From contig NC_091931.1 in NCBI RefSeq assembly GCF_041260155.1, positions 23,891,654-23,955,653 on the forward strand: DNA of 64,000 bases. Reading direction: 5' to 3'. Under the pieces are notes generated by a model that worked only from the letters and a program-made list of their open reading frames with translations, was not told where the DNA came from and searched no databases. The stretch comes from Ptychodera flava. Lineage: Eukaryota; Hemichordata; Enteropneusta; Ptychoderidae. A program made the translations under genes and the position numbers. The number at the start of each line of letters is the position of its first letter. The first letter of the stretch is position 1. Positions 34,001 to 43,065 of this stretch are shown here, piece after piece.

Positions 34001-36522
34001 ACAATGATGCAACTAACAATACAATAAAAACACAAAGCAGAAACATATCACACCCGATCCATGATAAATTTATACAATTGCAACTTGAAAGATCTCAGAT
34101 TTGGGCTTTTACGAAAGGCTTTTTCTCATTATTTCTGTTCTAATTTTTGGCAAGTACAGATTGTTTGTTGAAGTTGAGCGCAGAGACCTGGATGTGAATG
34201 AACGTTAGCATGCCGGAAAAGATTAATCAAATAATTTGGACACAAGCCATTGACAATTTGGAACATCTGGACTCCCTTTTGATAAATCAAGCGACTACCA
34301 AGTGGAAGCAGGCCCAATGATTTAAACAACGGACCAGTCGGTTGGTCCCATTTAGCCCAACAAACTAAACGAATAGCTTGCTTTTGCAACTTAGAAAGTT
34401 TGTTACAGTAAGACTGATCACAATTTCCCCAAACGACCGAACAGCACTCAAAGGCTGATTCAACATAACATCTATAGAACAATCCCCGTGCCCGTAATGG
34501 CAAGAGATGACGTATACGTTGTAACAAAGCTAATCGACTAGATAGTTTACCACACAAGGAATTCACATGAGCGCTCCATGAAAGATTACAATTCAGAATT
34601 ACTCCTAGGAGTTTTTCGTCGCTTACATTAGACAATGGTTCATTATTTAAAGATAAATCCAGGTATGATGTTGGTAAACGCGATTTTTTCTGATGAGAAG
34701 TAATCAACATAGTTTTTGTCTTTGCTGAGTTAACTAGCATCCTGTAAGAATTACACCAAGATGACAAATGAGCAAGGTCGGCTGTTAAAGCAGACTCAAG
34801 CTCGATGATTGCTTCCCTTGACGTTCAGAGTTCGTTGGTACTACATATACTTTATTTCTAGGTAGACAAGCTTAAGATGTGTCATCACCCAAGATACGCT
34901 TCTGTGTCTAAATGCCTTAAACTTCTCTTTGGTCGTTCTGTCCTCCTGTCCTGTCTGTTGCATTTTTCTCTCTTGTCCTTTGTATTCCCTTTCTCGTATT
35001 ATTTTAGAATGGGATTTTAAACGTTATCTTTAAGGCGTGGCTTTGATCATACGATAAATATGAATTAAAGATAAAATTATACGTCCAATCATAGACATCA
35101 ATACAGGTCTCGATCTTAAATTTACATGTCACAATTAATATTCAAATGTCACAGTGACACGTTGCAAACCCATTACGGGAAATTCTCATTAAGTGTTGAC
35201 TACCTTCATCATTCTAAATATCACTTAAAAATGATCTCTTTTTCGTCCAAACTTCATAAACATCCTCGTAATACGTAATTAGCATTTTTTTGCATTTGTC
35301 GCAAATATGCTTCCATTCATTATTGAGATCGTGTCATTTTAAATAATAATTTTGCTGCTGCCCATGACCACCTAGTGCATAAAGCTACGTCAGTAACAAA
35401 CTATCTTCGTAACACAACCAGTCGATTACTATCACACTGTATGGTGTTTACTGCCATTGTTTATGGAATTTTTGTTCACACTCACGGTTAACTAATTATA
35501 AGTATGCTTGTTGTACTAATAACGTGTGTTTCCAAGCGGTACTTTCAACGTGCTTATTGTAGAGCACAATAATTTGAACACTGCATTGTAAATGTAATGG
35601 TTGAGTTTTTATACTTGTGACCAATGGTAAGTCAAAGTTTATGCGATTGATCTATGTTGGGCTTTTTTCCGGTTTTTTTTTGTTTTTGTTTTTAACTGGC
35701 TGGCTGGCTGGTAGGTTTTTCGAAAATCCAAGGACGGCAAACAAAGAATTTACTTGACATAGCCTAATGGCATGTCCGCATTCTGCATATGGTATAATGG
35801 CATGTTCGCATTCTGCATGGCATAATGGCATGTCCGCATGTTGTATCACGCGTCTTCATTGCGCATGATCAAATGTAATTTCGCATTGAATATTCCTAGG
35901 GTCAAATTCTCGCATTCTTCATGTAAGAATGTCAAGTCTTCATGTCCAAATAATCGCATTTTGCACCTCATCATGTCATGTCGTAATTAAGTTTACGAAT
36001 GTCAAGTCTTCATGTCCAAATAATCGCATTTTGCACCTCATGATGTCATGTCGTAATTACGAATGCCAAATCTTCATGTCCAAATGGTCGCATTTTGCAT
36101 ATCATCATGCCATGTCGTAATTTCGAAAGGCATGTCGCAATCTCAAATGGCATAGCGTAATTTTGGCAGGGATTCGACGCCATATGTCTGGTCAAGGCCG
36201 TGCCACATTTTCATTTCAAGCCTTTGAACTCAAACAACCATAAAATTGACGAGAACATACATCACAAAGGCTAGAGATCAAAATCACTGATAGCCAGGAA
36301 ACTACATGCAAAGATTCAAGTATGTCTTTCCATAACACAGACAAAACATTAATTAGGTTATATAAGTGAATACTTACTTTTGCTGAATGTCTGTTGAAAC
36401 ATGTCGAAACGAAATGCGTTGAACATTTGTATGGCTTCGACATCGGAGAATACTAAAGTTTCGACGTAGGTCGTGGTTTCAAAGTCTGTGTTATAAGCAT
36501 CTCCTCTGTATACTGTCGCCAT
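18863..36522 (-). CDS. NNMT/PNMT-family N-methyltransferase, copy C (complete, three exons)
   Basis: SAM-dependent small-molecule N-methyltransferase. The model is complement(join(18863..19280,25558..25765,36378..36522)), 256 residues, phases 1 and 2, all splice sites GT-AG. Motif I is EIGGGP at 58-63 and the ribose acid is D82. The substrate-side motifs are SYCVECACPD (Glu165, position of PNMT Glu185) and LDETFY (Glu199, position of Glu219), so both PNMT amine-binding acids are kept. NNMT itself has Asp at the first position and Ser at the second. The gene spans 17.7 kb because both introns are loaded with transposons: a foldback, a Penelope fragment and a tandem duplication in intron 2, and a Helentron-like element and an 8.7-kb TIR element in intron 1. 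No coding damage was seen. The substrate is unknown. Confidence 0.88.
19306..21623. mobile_element. Foldback element beside exon 3 of copy C, split by a TA-element
   Basis: A long imperfect palindrome whose ends are TTAGCTGCAATAATTGTGGC on the left (19306) and its reverse complement on the right (ends 21623), with the fold centre near 21319. Copy A has an empty site (GGTTGGATTATCTGCTGCC). Related copies occupy the same place in D (40474-40952) and E (from 58977). A 1.66-kb TA-flanked element at 19522-21184 interrupts the left side. No reading frame, so it is non-autonomous. Confidence 0.8.
19522..21184. mobile_element. 1.66-kb TIR transposon, TA target duplication (family 1, copy 1)
   Basis: The ends are AGGCCGCGTTCAAAAA and its inverse, followed inward by G-runs of 7-11 and GGGGGGCTGGAGG on both sides, flanked by TA. 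The uninterrupted foldback in copies D and E (GCGCCATAATCTTGCTCC) gives the empty site. Subterminal units GGGGGGGACTTGAAAATTTT-GAGGGTATTGA repeat two to three times. A second copy, inverted, is at 37408-39053. No transposase frame, only a short coding-like tail at 20804-20851. Confidence 0.85.
21511..22610. repeat. Local tandem duplication in intron 2 of copy C
   Basis: The word GATCAGCAGTTTTACGTGG begins units at 21511, 22088 and 22524. Unit 1 is about 577 bp, unit 2 about 436 bp (lacking the foldback-arm part) and unit 3 is a partial copy of about 85 bp. Units 1 and 2 are nearly identical, so the duplication is recent. Unit 1 carries at 21948-22083 a second copy of the sequence that borders exon 3, including the intron's last bases. 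Confidence 0.88.
23691..23784. repeat. Remnant of TTAA-flanked short element in copy C
   Basis: Matches the right end of the elements at 42606-42939 and 63321-63655 (AGAGCTTTAAA, GTGGTATATCAGAAAAGAATT, GGCGCATTCTACC then TTAA). The left two thirds are missing. Confidence 0.6.
23846..23907. repeat. Perfect 62-bp palindrome
   Basis: Two 31-bp arms with no spacer, centred between 23876 and 23877 (GAAG|CTTC). It sits between two ends of the TTAA short-element family and may be an inverted-duplication junction. Confidence 0.9.
23909..24260. mobile_element. TTAA-flanked short TIR element, inverted copy
   Basis: The ends are GGTAGAACGCGCCTCGG and the inverse of GGTAGTATGCGCCTCGAA, with TTAA on the right. 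The interior is the reverse complement of the 42606-42939 element by eye. Non-coding. TTAA target choice is typical of piggyBac-type elements, but the TIR is not diagnostic. Confidence 0.6.
24258..24900 (+). mobile_element. 3' end of a Penelope-like retroelement (GIY-YIG endonuclease part)
   Basis: Two overlapping frames carry SYSCMKNMASIIKSHNK, then CNCLDKSTCPLKGNC, then VYKVKVSTG, KVYIGLTDNTFKT, HMQSFRNERY, TELSKYIWSLK, SWSIIDKASSYSN and RCNLCISEKLHI. This is the zinc-binding linker and GIY-YIG nuclease that follow the RT in canonical Penelope-like elements. The reverse transcriptase is absent, so it is a 5'-truncated copy with a frame break between the linker and the nuclease. About 200 bp of 3' UTR lead into an AT microsatellite. 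Confidence 0.85.
24981..25051. repeat. (AT)n microsatellite, intron 2 of copy C
   Basis: AT run at the same intron position as in A, D and E. Confidence 0.95.
25558..25765 (-). CDS. Copy C exon 2
   Basis: 208 bp: DFTGPRLLEIGGGPTIANAI through DWSQFIKFVCDKEGNG. The acceptor is GGTTTTCAG and the donor GG|GTAAGT. Confidence 0.92.
25876..26974. mobile_element. Helentron/pearl-like non-autonomous element with tandem core (intron 1, copy C)
   Basis: Inserted in intron 1 where B and D continue directly (GAAATAGCAAAAATGC). It has the short inverted pair CTCACGTGG / TTACGTGAG near its two ends, a core of about five 120-147-bp repeats (25960-26600), a tetranucleotide CAGA/CACA run (26850-26946) and the end GTGAGCTAAAAA. 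This layout matches Helentron-associated (HINE/DINE) and bivalve pearl elements. Four core units carry the exact octamer ATGCAAAT. No protein coding. Confidence 0.65.
26849..26946. repeat. (CAGA)n/(CA)n microsatellite
   Basis: Tetra- and dinucleotide run forming the 3' part of the Helentron-like element. Confidence 0.9.
27545..27680. repeat. 64-bp tandem repeats, left arm of 8.7-kb element
   Basis: About two units of GACATGATGAGATGCAAAAT-GCG-ATTTGGACATGAAGACTTG-ACATTCGTAATTAC. The same units occur inverted at 35925-36125. Confidence 0.85.
28170..29310. other. Interior of 8.7-kb element, unassigned part
   Basis: At 28275 there is one end of the AGGGGTGGACC family (TAGGGGTGGCCCATTTGAT then G-run), but no matching opposite end was found nearby. 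The rest is AT-rich without a supported gene. Confidence 0.4.
29311..30827. mobile_element. 1.5-kb non-autonomous TIR element (hAT-like ends)
   Basis: The ends are CAGTGTTGTCCTTA on the left and its exact inverse TAAGGACAACACTG on the right, with ATTTAT repeated on both outer sides. Subterminal CCGGGTA-type words also recur inverted. CAG-starting TIRs suggest hAT, for which an 8-bp duplication would be expected. I see 6 matching bases. Contains no transposase frame. A C/G-rich palindromic stretch lies at 30711-30770. Confidence 0.72.
30830..31830. other. Interior of 8.7-kb element, unassigned part
   Basis: No gene supported. Two similar words AATGCCGCCGTAGGCGGCAGCTC and ATGTCGCCGTAGGCAGCAGCTC (30979-31064) form a short direct repeat. 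Confidence 0.4.
31837..31924. repeat. Two adjacent hairpins at inner edge of right arm
   Basis: TAATCCGCTG...CAGCGGATTA (31837-31863) and CGACAGCCGTCACAC...GTGTGACGGCTGTCG (31880-31924) are near-perfect short inverted repeats, directly before the inverted arm that starts near 31935. Confidence 0.85.
33803..34815 (-). mobile_element. 5'-truncated LINE (CR1/Jockey-type RT C-terminus)
   Basis: One open frame of 212 codons at 34129-34767 reads AKTKTMLITSHQKK, LLGVILNCNLSWSAHVNSLC, LLPLRARGLFYRCYVESAFE, CCSVVWGNC, LSKLQKQAIRLV and GVQMFQIVNGLCP. This is the thumb and C-terminal tail of CR1/Jockey-superfamily LINE reverse transcriptases. A 3' UTR of about 300 bp ends in a TAAA-type tail (33803-33840 on this strand). 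Missing parts are the endonuclease and the RT palm. Confidence 0.87.
34820..35700. other. Unassigned part of 3.48-kb element
   Basis: AT-rich sequence without a supported frame, ending in the TGGC run at 35695-35712 just inside the right TIR. Confidence 0.4.
35925..36125. repeat. 64-bp tandem repeats, right arm of 8.7-kb element
   Basis: Three units of GAATGTCAAGTCTTCATGTC-CAAATAATCGCATTTTGCAC-CTCATGATGTCATGTCGTAA, inverse of the left-arm units. Confidence 0.88.
36378..36522 (-). CDS. Copy C exon 1
   Basis: MATVYRGDAYNTDFETTTYV through FDMFQQTFSK, donor AAAA|GTAAGT, phase 1. It is open over all 145 bp. The exon is assigned to this gene by order and strand. RNA evidence would be needed to exclude skipping across the 10.6-kb intron. 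Confidence 0.85.
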
Positions 36523-36611
36523 GCCTTTGGGTTACTGTTGTACCGTCGCGCAGGGCAGTCGTGCAGTCGTCTGTCTGGTGATGTGTTAGCTCATGCGTCG
36601 TACACAGGTGG

Positions 36612-36626
36612 CCTCTAGGTGGCGCC
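36612..36626 (+). promoter_or_regulatory. CTCF-like motif upstream of copy C
   Basis: CCTCTAGGTGGCGCC fits the vertebrate CTCF core CCDSNAGRKGGCDSY at all 15 positions and continues into CATTTTAG, which also resembles a YY1 site. It lies 90 bp upstream of the ATG. The same block is conserved before copy D. Function is inferred from motif only. Confidence 0.5.
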
Positions 36627-36672
36627 ATTTTAGGAATCAGTGTCAAATCAACGGGAACAGCCCGTACATGAT

Positions 36673-36840
36673 TGTAGAAATAACGGACGACGCACTGACC
36701 ATTAACGTTTATTTGTGGGCAAGGGCGAAAGGAAAGCCAAAAATTGAAGGGCGAGGCTTGCCGAGCCCAGAAATTTGGCTTTCCTCTCGCCCACGCCCAT
36801 AATAAATGCTAATGGTCAGCGCGGAGTCTGTTATTTTAAT
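36673..36840. mobile_element. Foldback MITE upstream of copy C
   Basis: Arms AGAAATAACGGACGACGCAC and the inverse of the segment ending GCGCGGAGTCTGTTATTTTA, with TGACCATTAACGTTTATT and a GGGCAAGGGCG word on both sides. Copy D lacks the whole block 36671-37203. A partial copy lies at 57480-57605. Confidence 0.7.
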
Positions 36841-37407
36841 TATATTATCAACGAACCCCGAAAAGCAGGCAAAATTTACGAAAATTTCCCGTGCGAACGA
36901 CAACGGGGCCCCAGAACCTGCCAGTGAGTAGTGCGCGCTGCAAAAGTTTTGCAAATCCGGAGATTTTTTTGAAAAAAAGCGTCCAAACTTGGCCCACAAA
37001 TGCTCCATTTTATTTTGTGTTTGATTATGATCTTATACATATCATAATTTTGGTTTTAGCCGTAAAGTTACTGTGTTTACGATATTATTCATATTCACGG
37101 GCATGAAAACAAACCATAACTGTGTATTTGTGGGCAGTCACGTGGTTTAGCTGGACCAATTAAAACGCAATGGACAGGGCAAGGTAATATAATTAAACAT
37201 CAGCAGTGACGGGAACTTATTATCAATCGTCGAAAGTTTCCTTCTCCTTTTCATTATTATTTGAAATAAATATCAGAATGTTGATGTACGTATAAAAAAT
37301 TCCGAGTTTTCACTAACGAATGTCGCATCAAAGTAACGTATTAAATAGGTACATCGTCAGTACTGCCTCCGTCAAGTTGAATGACCACGACAAGGGAAAA
37401 ACATCTA

Positions 37408-39053
37408 AGGCCGCGTTCAAAAACAATGGTGAGGGGGGGCTGGAGGGATCTCGATTGAAATCTTATTTTTTTTCAGATCCCCCCCCCCTCAATACCCTCA
37501 AAAATTTTTAAGTCCCCCCTCAATACCCTCAAAAATTTTCAAGTCCCCCCCCAAATTACCATATAGCCGCATATTTATTAGGAATGCACGCAGAGTATAA
37601 AACATGTAATGTGTTGTTCTGCACGCAAATGTTCAACACTATCTCTAATCAGCAGGTTGTAGAGCCATATACCTAGGGCAAGTTCTTAAATTGATTCATT
37701 TTTAAATGCATTAGTGAACTGTTTGGATTTCTCAGTCTAAGCGGACTTGAGTTTATCCAACTCTGGCCAGTTCAATGGCATCAGCTGAAAAGCACACAAA
37801 ATGACAATCATGAGAGAGTATGAAAATTGTGTATTCCTAGCTACGTTTAACCAAATTGTGAAAAAATGAGCACAGTGACCTACCAATTTTTTTTTCAAAA
37901 GTACAAGACATATACAACTTAGATGCCACTTATAAAATGTTTTGCAAAATTGACTATACTGGAAGTTGAAATATTCCATGAATTAATGTTTTAATCTCAG
38001 AAATTTTGGGTGTAATAATGGCAAATTTGATAAAAATAAAAGATTCCATTTAGTCACACATTTTTCCATTTAAATTAGAGTCTTTACTGTTCAAAGTTTT
38101 ACTTTTGTGTTATTGGTACAATGAGATGTGAAAATTTCATTCACTGCATGAACTTGAAATGAATGGTTTTATATATTGATTTTAAGTGATTTTAGAAAAA
38201 CTGACTTTTCATCGTATATTTGTATAAGATCAATTATGGTGACCCCATCTTTTTTCTCTAATATTTGATTGTTCTCATATGCCAGAATTCAAAATCCATG
38301 GTAACTGTTAGTCCCCTAGTCTTCTATGTGTTGCTCTCTGGCTGGATCTTGTGTACAAATAGATGTATGTTTCACTGTCAATTGAGTGTCCTATGACCGA
38401 AACTCTTCTTAAACTACATCAGAGTCAGAGCTACATGTATCACTGTCACTGCCAGTATGTAGTAGCAGGGCAGCAGTTGTATTAACTTTTTATTTTGACA
38501 ATATTTTTGTTCAGTTTATACAATTGTGTTCTTGTTCTATTCCCTACAGAATGTTGAGCTATCCAGTATTCAGCTTGCCAACACAGCCTACGTGTACCGT
38601 GCATTTGCATCATTCAATTATCACCAATATTAAGACAAACGGGCTTTGTTGACAAACTGTATATTGTGTTTTTCAGCATGCTGTAGAGAGACACCAAGAA
38701 ACTGTGTTTGATACATTGCATAGAAATATTGAAAAATTATCAAAAGTTGTAGCTCCTGCCCCATTACAAGGCCAACTTGTTCTACGAAAATTGAATGGCA
38801 TTCATACATTTTTAGACTTTTTCGAGATTAAAGACATAAAATATGACAAAACGGTTCTAGATTTTGTTTAATTATTACTAACATTAGAACCATTGGACGA
38901 CATCAAAATGTTGGGAGTCAAAATATTTTCAGGTCCCCCCCCCTATAGGCAGAGCAAAACTTTCAAGTCCCCCCCCTCGACTACCCCAAAAATTTTCGAA
39001 TCCCCCCCTGAATTCCTCCAGCCCCCCCCTCACCACTTTTTTTGAACGCGGCC
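37408..39053. mobile_element. 1.65-kb TIR transposon, TA target duplication (family 1, copy 2, inverted)
   Basis: Reverse-complement relative of 19522-21184 over its whole length, with the same AGGCCGCGTTCAAAAA ends, G-rich subterminal units and TA flanks. The spacer of copy D (AAACATCTCAAAAATAATAA at 51941) gives an approximate empty site. Confidence 0.87.
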
Positions 39054-39059
39054 TAAAAA

Positions 39060-39480
39060 GATATTTATCGTTTTCTTGCTCTTCAAAGCTGTTATATTAA
39101 ACAAAATTCTTTGAACCGAAAGTATATTCCAGTTTAACACGGTGCAAAATATTTGAAAGATTTTAACCATTTGTAAATAAATACCCCTCTGCCAATATGT
39201 GATTCTCTTGTGTAGCATTAAATTGTTATGACTTGTATCACCCCTATTTGTAACTATCAACCCTATTTGTAACAAACCTTAACCCTATTTGTAACACTAA
39301 CCCGATTTGTAACTAAACTTAACCCTATTTGTAACAATAACGTCAATTGTAAAAAAACTTCATCGTTTTTAAATTTTGATGAAATTTGCATCAAATGAAC
39401 CACTCATAATCGAATTTCATTTTTGAAAAGTCTGTTTACCATCAAAGACTTCCATAGGCTGTCTTAATCAATTGACTTAC
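39060..39480. other. Spacer between copies C and D
   Basis: Matches 51950-52120 at its start (ATCGTTTTCTTnCnCTTCAA). 39240-39360 carries a short irregular repeat of TTAACCCTATTTGTAAC. Confidence 0.5.
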
Positions 39481-39665
39481 GATTCACATTAGAATCTGAG
39501 AAGTACGTTATCTCAAATCTACCAATACTCGAAACAACAGTTTGTTAATTTTACGGTTAAAATTAAAATTTTCGTTTTTATTAACAATTTGAAAGTGACT
39601 GAAAGCATAAATACCCCTGATGGTTACAGAAGCACGCAAGCTACGGATGTGCTGCATTTTAAAAG

Positions 39666-39879
39666 AACATGATTTGAACTAATTTGGGATAATTGGATGG
39701 TGAAGTAATGTCGATTTTTAATCAGTAGATGTAATCTCATCTGCTTTTCTTTTAAACTTACACACTTGTTTTATGAGTAGTTTGCCATGTTGCCACATTC
39801 AGCTACAGGGGCCCTATCACTTTTGAGAAATGTCAAAATTGTGAAGATCCCATTATCCCTAATTAGTTCCAATCGTGTT
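39666..39879. mobile_element. 214-bp MITE, AACACGATTGG family (3' flank of D)
   Basis: TIR AACATGATTTGAACTAATTT and its inverse, flanked by AAAG on both sides. Copies A and B have the empty site (TTTTAAACAGTTTTCCAC). The same insertion is present in copy E at 58186-58400, so it predates the D/E duplication. Confidence 0.88.
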
Positions 39880-40010
39880 AAAGTTTTTCACTGTATTAGC
39901 AAAATGTTTGTTTCCAACAAATTCACATTATTAAATGCATAAGTATTCTTTATAAAAGACAATTAGAATGACAAGTGATTTTTACATGTTCCAGTTAGTG
40001 TATGAGTTGC

Positions 40011-40446
40011 TCACTGTTTTATGGCACACAAAAATAATAGGCCACTTAAATCTGCCAACGCTTCGTCCTCTGCGTCCACTGCATCGCCGCTCTTTACTTC
40101 TGCTGACATGATATGACAACCCGCCTCGACGACGGCTGTTTTCACGAACGTTTCGTCGACCTTCAGACAATAGAAGCGTTTTTCTCCAACGAGGTAGAAG
40201 GTCTCGTCGAGTACAGTGAATATGAGCAGGACGCCACCAGGCTTTAGCAGGTTGACGATATTCTTTATGGCTTCTTTGAATGATACCTTGTCTGGACAGG
40301 CAGCTTCCACACAATATGACGTCATGATGGCATCAAATGGTTCATACACTTTTGGTTCCAGTGGATTTGATTTATGGATGTCGCAGTGTATGATCTCTCT
40401 GATGGATTGGCGTACCATGGTCTGTCTGTCCTCCCATTTATTTCTG
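40011..40446 (-). CDS. Copy D exon 3
   Basis: 436 bp, open, CAG-CAG acceptor, AIKQ stop. Eighteen bases longer than in C or E because of an acidic insert between the last two strands. Confidence 0.88.
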
Positions 40447-40473
40447 CTGGTCAAAACAGTCACAGGTTGGATT

Positions 40474-40952
40474 ATCTGCAATAATTGTAGCCTTGGTGTG
40501 CATGGTCGTGATCGTGCGGCTTGCGCGATGTCCTACCAAGACTACAATCCCCTCTTATTGTACCTTGCCCACGTAAAACAGCACTGCAGATCTGCAGTGC
40601 ACGCACAAATAACACAGGGGGCCGCATAATCAGCGAATCTCGCGTTACCGTTGTACAAATTGCGCCATAATCTTGCTCCTGGATAATGTTAGAGTCGTTG
40701 TAACCTGATATCGATGGTCAACTGTACTCCTTGCAGCTGAAAAATGACAGTTTAATTACTCAGCACACCGTCATTCAAACTTGACCGCCATCTTTACTCG
40801 TCGAGTAAGGTGGCGGTCGATTTTTGCCCGATTTTTTAAACTGTTATTTTTTGCTGCAAGGAGTGCAGTTGACCATCGATACGAGGTACAATGATTCTAA
40901 CATTATCCTGGAGCAGGACTGTGACGAAGGCGAGATTCGCTGATAACGTTGA
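40474..40952. mobile_element. Foldback element beside exon 3 of copy D
   Basis: Same family and place as in copy C but without the 1.66-kb insertion. The left end is TTATCTGCAATAATTGTAGC and the fold centre is near 40805. The right arm is cut at TTCGCTGATAACGT and joins intron sequence GAAAAAGTCTGACCTC, a junction also found in copy E. Confidence 0.8.
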
Positions 40953-41386
40953 AAAAGTCTGACCTCTGGTCCGTGAAAGCCAATGTAGCACACCTGATAT
41001 CCTAGTTAGTAACAAACCCATGATTGCGTTCAGAGTTTTAATTGCCCCAGTCATCCATTTCTGTTTCCATGCAATTTCATGGAATTTCTTGTAGACATTT
41101 TCTGCATGTTGCACGATGATAAATAAGACTTACACTTTTGGCCGCCAATGAGTTGTTAACTTTGGAAAAAATCAGAGGATCTTTGCCAATAATGACTATA
41201 GTTGTAACGAATATGACTATTTTTTCCTTGCTACGCTCACTGATATTGATCCCATACGCCGTTTTGCGATATACTTAGAATAATCCTTCATCCATGTTTT
41301 AAATGTGTTGCTACTAAGTCCAGCGTTTGAGCGTTTAAAGCTTCGGGAAGTATAAGCAATTTGAACAATAGTCGCGGGATAATTAG

Positions 41387-41538
41387 ATATTATTCCCTAA
41401 TATTTTTCTTCGTTCAGCGAAGGAAAATACGAGTGACGTAATGACCGTGTCACCACGAGTCGAAGACGAGTGGTGACACGGTCATTACGTCACGAGTATT
41501 TTCCGAGCTGAACGAAGAAAAATATTAGGGAATAATAT
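41387..41538. mobile_element. 152-bp near-perfect palindromic MITE
   Basis: Arms of about 70 bp from ATATTATTCCCTAATATTTT to the centre CGAGTCGAAGACGAG. Each arm contains a TGACGTAA CRE-type word. It is part of an about 860-bp block (41387-42250) absent from the matching intron position in C and E. Confidence 0.85.
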
Positions 41539-42605
41539 ACTTATCACATGCACAAGCCAAGAATTTGTTATTTTTTGCAAAATAAAATAAATTTTGCATG
41601 ACGAGTCCGCATTTAAACTTTTGAACTACTTTAGGAATAAATATTAGTACGCCGTGCACAAGTTGTCAATCATTTCCAATCGTCCGTCGCGTACGTTAGC
41701 GCTCACGTTCGTTCGTGTGTGGAGCTAATGACAGCTCTCGGTCTGCACGTAGGCTACCTTCCGCAAAGTTATACTCTATTTCAAAGATAGCATAGTCCTG
41801 GAAATTTATCACAGACACGCTATTTTTCGGGAACAAATATCGACTGAATCTCGACGGCGCGAACACTGTAAACGTCGCACCTGACCCTGTTTGCAATGCG
41901 TACGGAACCCACGGTATACGCGACCAGCTTCGAGTTCGTTGTTTCCGCAAATTATTCACGTAATTCCTTCGGAATATACAGGCGGTACACTCTTGTGTTT
42001 ACATTGTTCGGATTATTAATGTCGTAGTCTGTGAAAATATCGATTTCATTACATGACTTTTTATCGTGGGAGAAACATCGGCCGCCATGTTGTTTGTTTA
42101 CATATTTACGAGCGCACCGAAGATCGAAAAAAAAAAAAAAGGTCCGACGCACCATAATTGATGACATAGACACGGGTTGTCGTGACGTAGAACGACCAGA
42201 GAATAAATCCCGTATTTTTTGTTCGGAGACGACAAACTTGGCTTTTGCATGTGATAATGCACAGAAGTACATTGGTAAAAATGGTATATTTTCTTGTTAA
42301 AAATAACTATACATTCGGTATTAGATTTTTGATGAGAGAAGAGAAATAAATGAAGCGAAAATAAGGATAACATGCAGTAAGTGTAGAACTGAATTGAAAA
42401 ATGGAAGATTGCGTTAATTTCGGAACCTCCGTGAAAGGCTGGCGTATCAGACCAAAACGATATCAGGAGGCGTATCAGATCAAAAATCATTGTTAAATCA
42501 TGTAATCTACAGTAGATGTAATACAAACTCAGGTGAGGATAAGTTTCATTGTGTCATGAAATGTCTTTAGCATGTAAGATTTAAATATTACAGTTTATCG
42601 ATTAA

Positions 42606-42939
42606 GGTAATATGTGCCTCGAAAATGAAAAAGTTACTGCCTCAACAAATCTTTCAACACTTTACTTGCAAAATCTAGGATAAAAATAGGGGGTCAACGT
42701 GCAAAATTTGGCACTGGAGAACTAAATTACCCAAGATTTACTGATATCTGAAATTCAAAATGGCAGCCGTCATTGTATTAACTCAATGGAGGAAAATAAA
42801 ATTTCGATTTTCGAAAAACTAAGAGGGTAAAAGTTTTTTATAAGCCAAGAGCTTTAAAATGAACCCCTTAAAGTGGTAGGTCAGAAAAGAATTGGAAAAG
42901 TTTGATAGTCCAAATATCTGTTCCCAGGCGCATTCTACG
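42606..42939. mobile_element. 334-bp TTAA-flanked TIR element, copy D
   Basis: The ends are GGTAATATGTGCCTCG and the inverse of CGTAGAATGCGCCT, flanked by TTAA. Copy E has the same insertion (63321-63655) and C a remnant, so it predates the C/D/E split. A partial relative lies at 53652-53840. Confidence 0.7.
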
Positions 42940-42975
42940 TTAAAGTGAAGAGATGATATATTTTAATGGGAAAGT

Positions 42976-42978
<3 letters not shown>

Positions 42979-43062
<84 letters not shown>
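42979..43062. repeat. (AT)n microsatellite, intron 2 of copy D
   Basis: Pure AT run directly before the sequence that replaced the end of exon 2. Confidence 0.97.

Positions 43063-43065
<3 letters not shown>

Larger units (their letters stand above)
32288..35764. mobile_element. 3.48-kb TIR element inserted in the right arm, TA target duplication
   Basis: The ends are AGGCGCCGTAAAATAAATTC-TTTGTTTACCGTCC and the inverse of AGGCTATGTCAAGTAAATTC-TTTGTTTGCCGTCC, flanked by TA. The intact left arm of the host element (GCCATTATGCCATGC, read inverted) gives the empty site CATGGCATAATGGCATG. It contains a LINE remnant at 33803-34815 and otherwise unassigned sequence. No transposase recognised. Confidence 0.78.
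27480..36181. mobile_element. 8.7-kb TIR element in intron 1 of copy C
   Basis: The ends are GGCGTTGAATCCCTGCC (27480) and the inverse of GGCGTCGAATCCCTGCC (ends 36181), flanked by ATAT on both sides. Introns of A (TCACGTATGTTTTAGTTATC) and D give the empty site. The left arm (27480-28165) reappears inverted in two pieces on the right (31935-32287 and 35765-36181), separated by a 3.48-kb insertion. Both outer arms carry 64-bp tandem repeats. I found no transposase, so the element is probably non-autonomous or decayed. The interior also holds a separate 1.5-kb TIR element. Confidence 0.78.

Noticed and set aside
39235-39360. TTAACCC-containing repeats, considered as interstitial telomere
   Set aside because: The unit is TTAACCCTATTTGTAAC with variable spacing and not TTAGGG/CCCTAA arrays.
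41696-41959. 87-codon minus-strand frame in the block private to copy D
   Set aside because: No recognised motif and no splice or promoter context. The block looks like an insertion without a gene.
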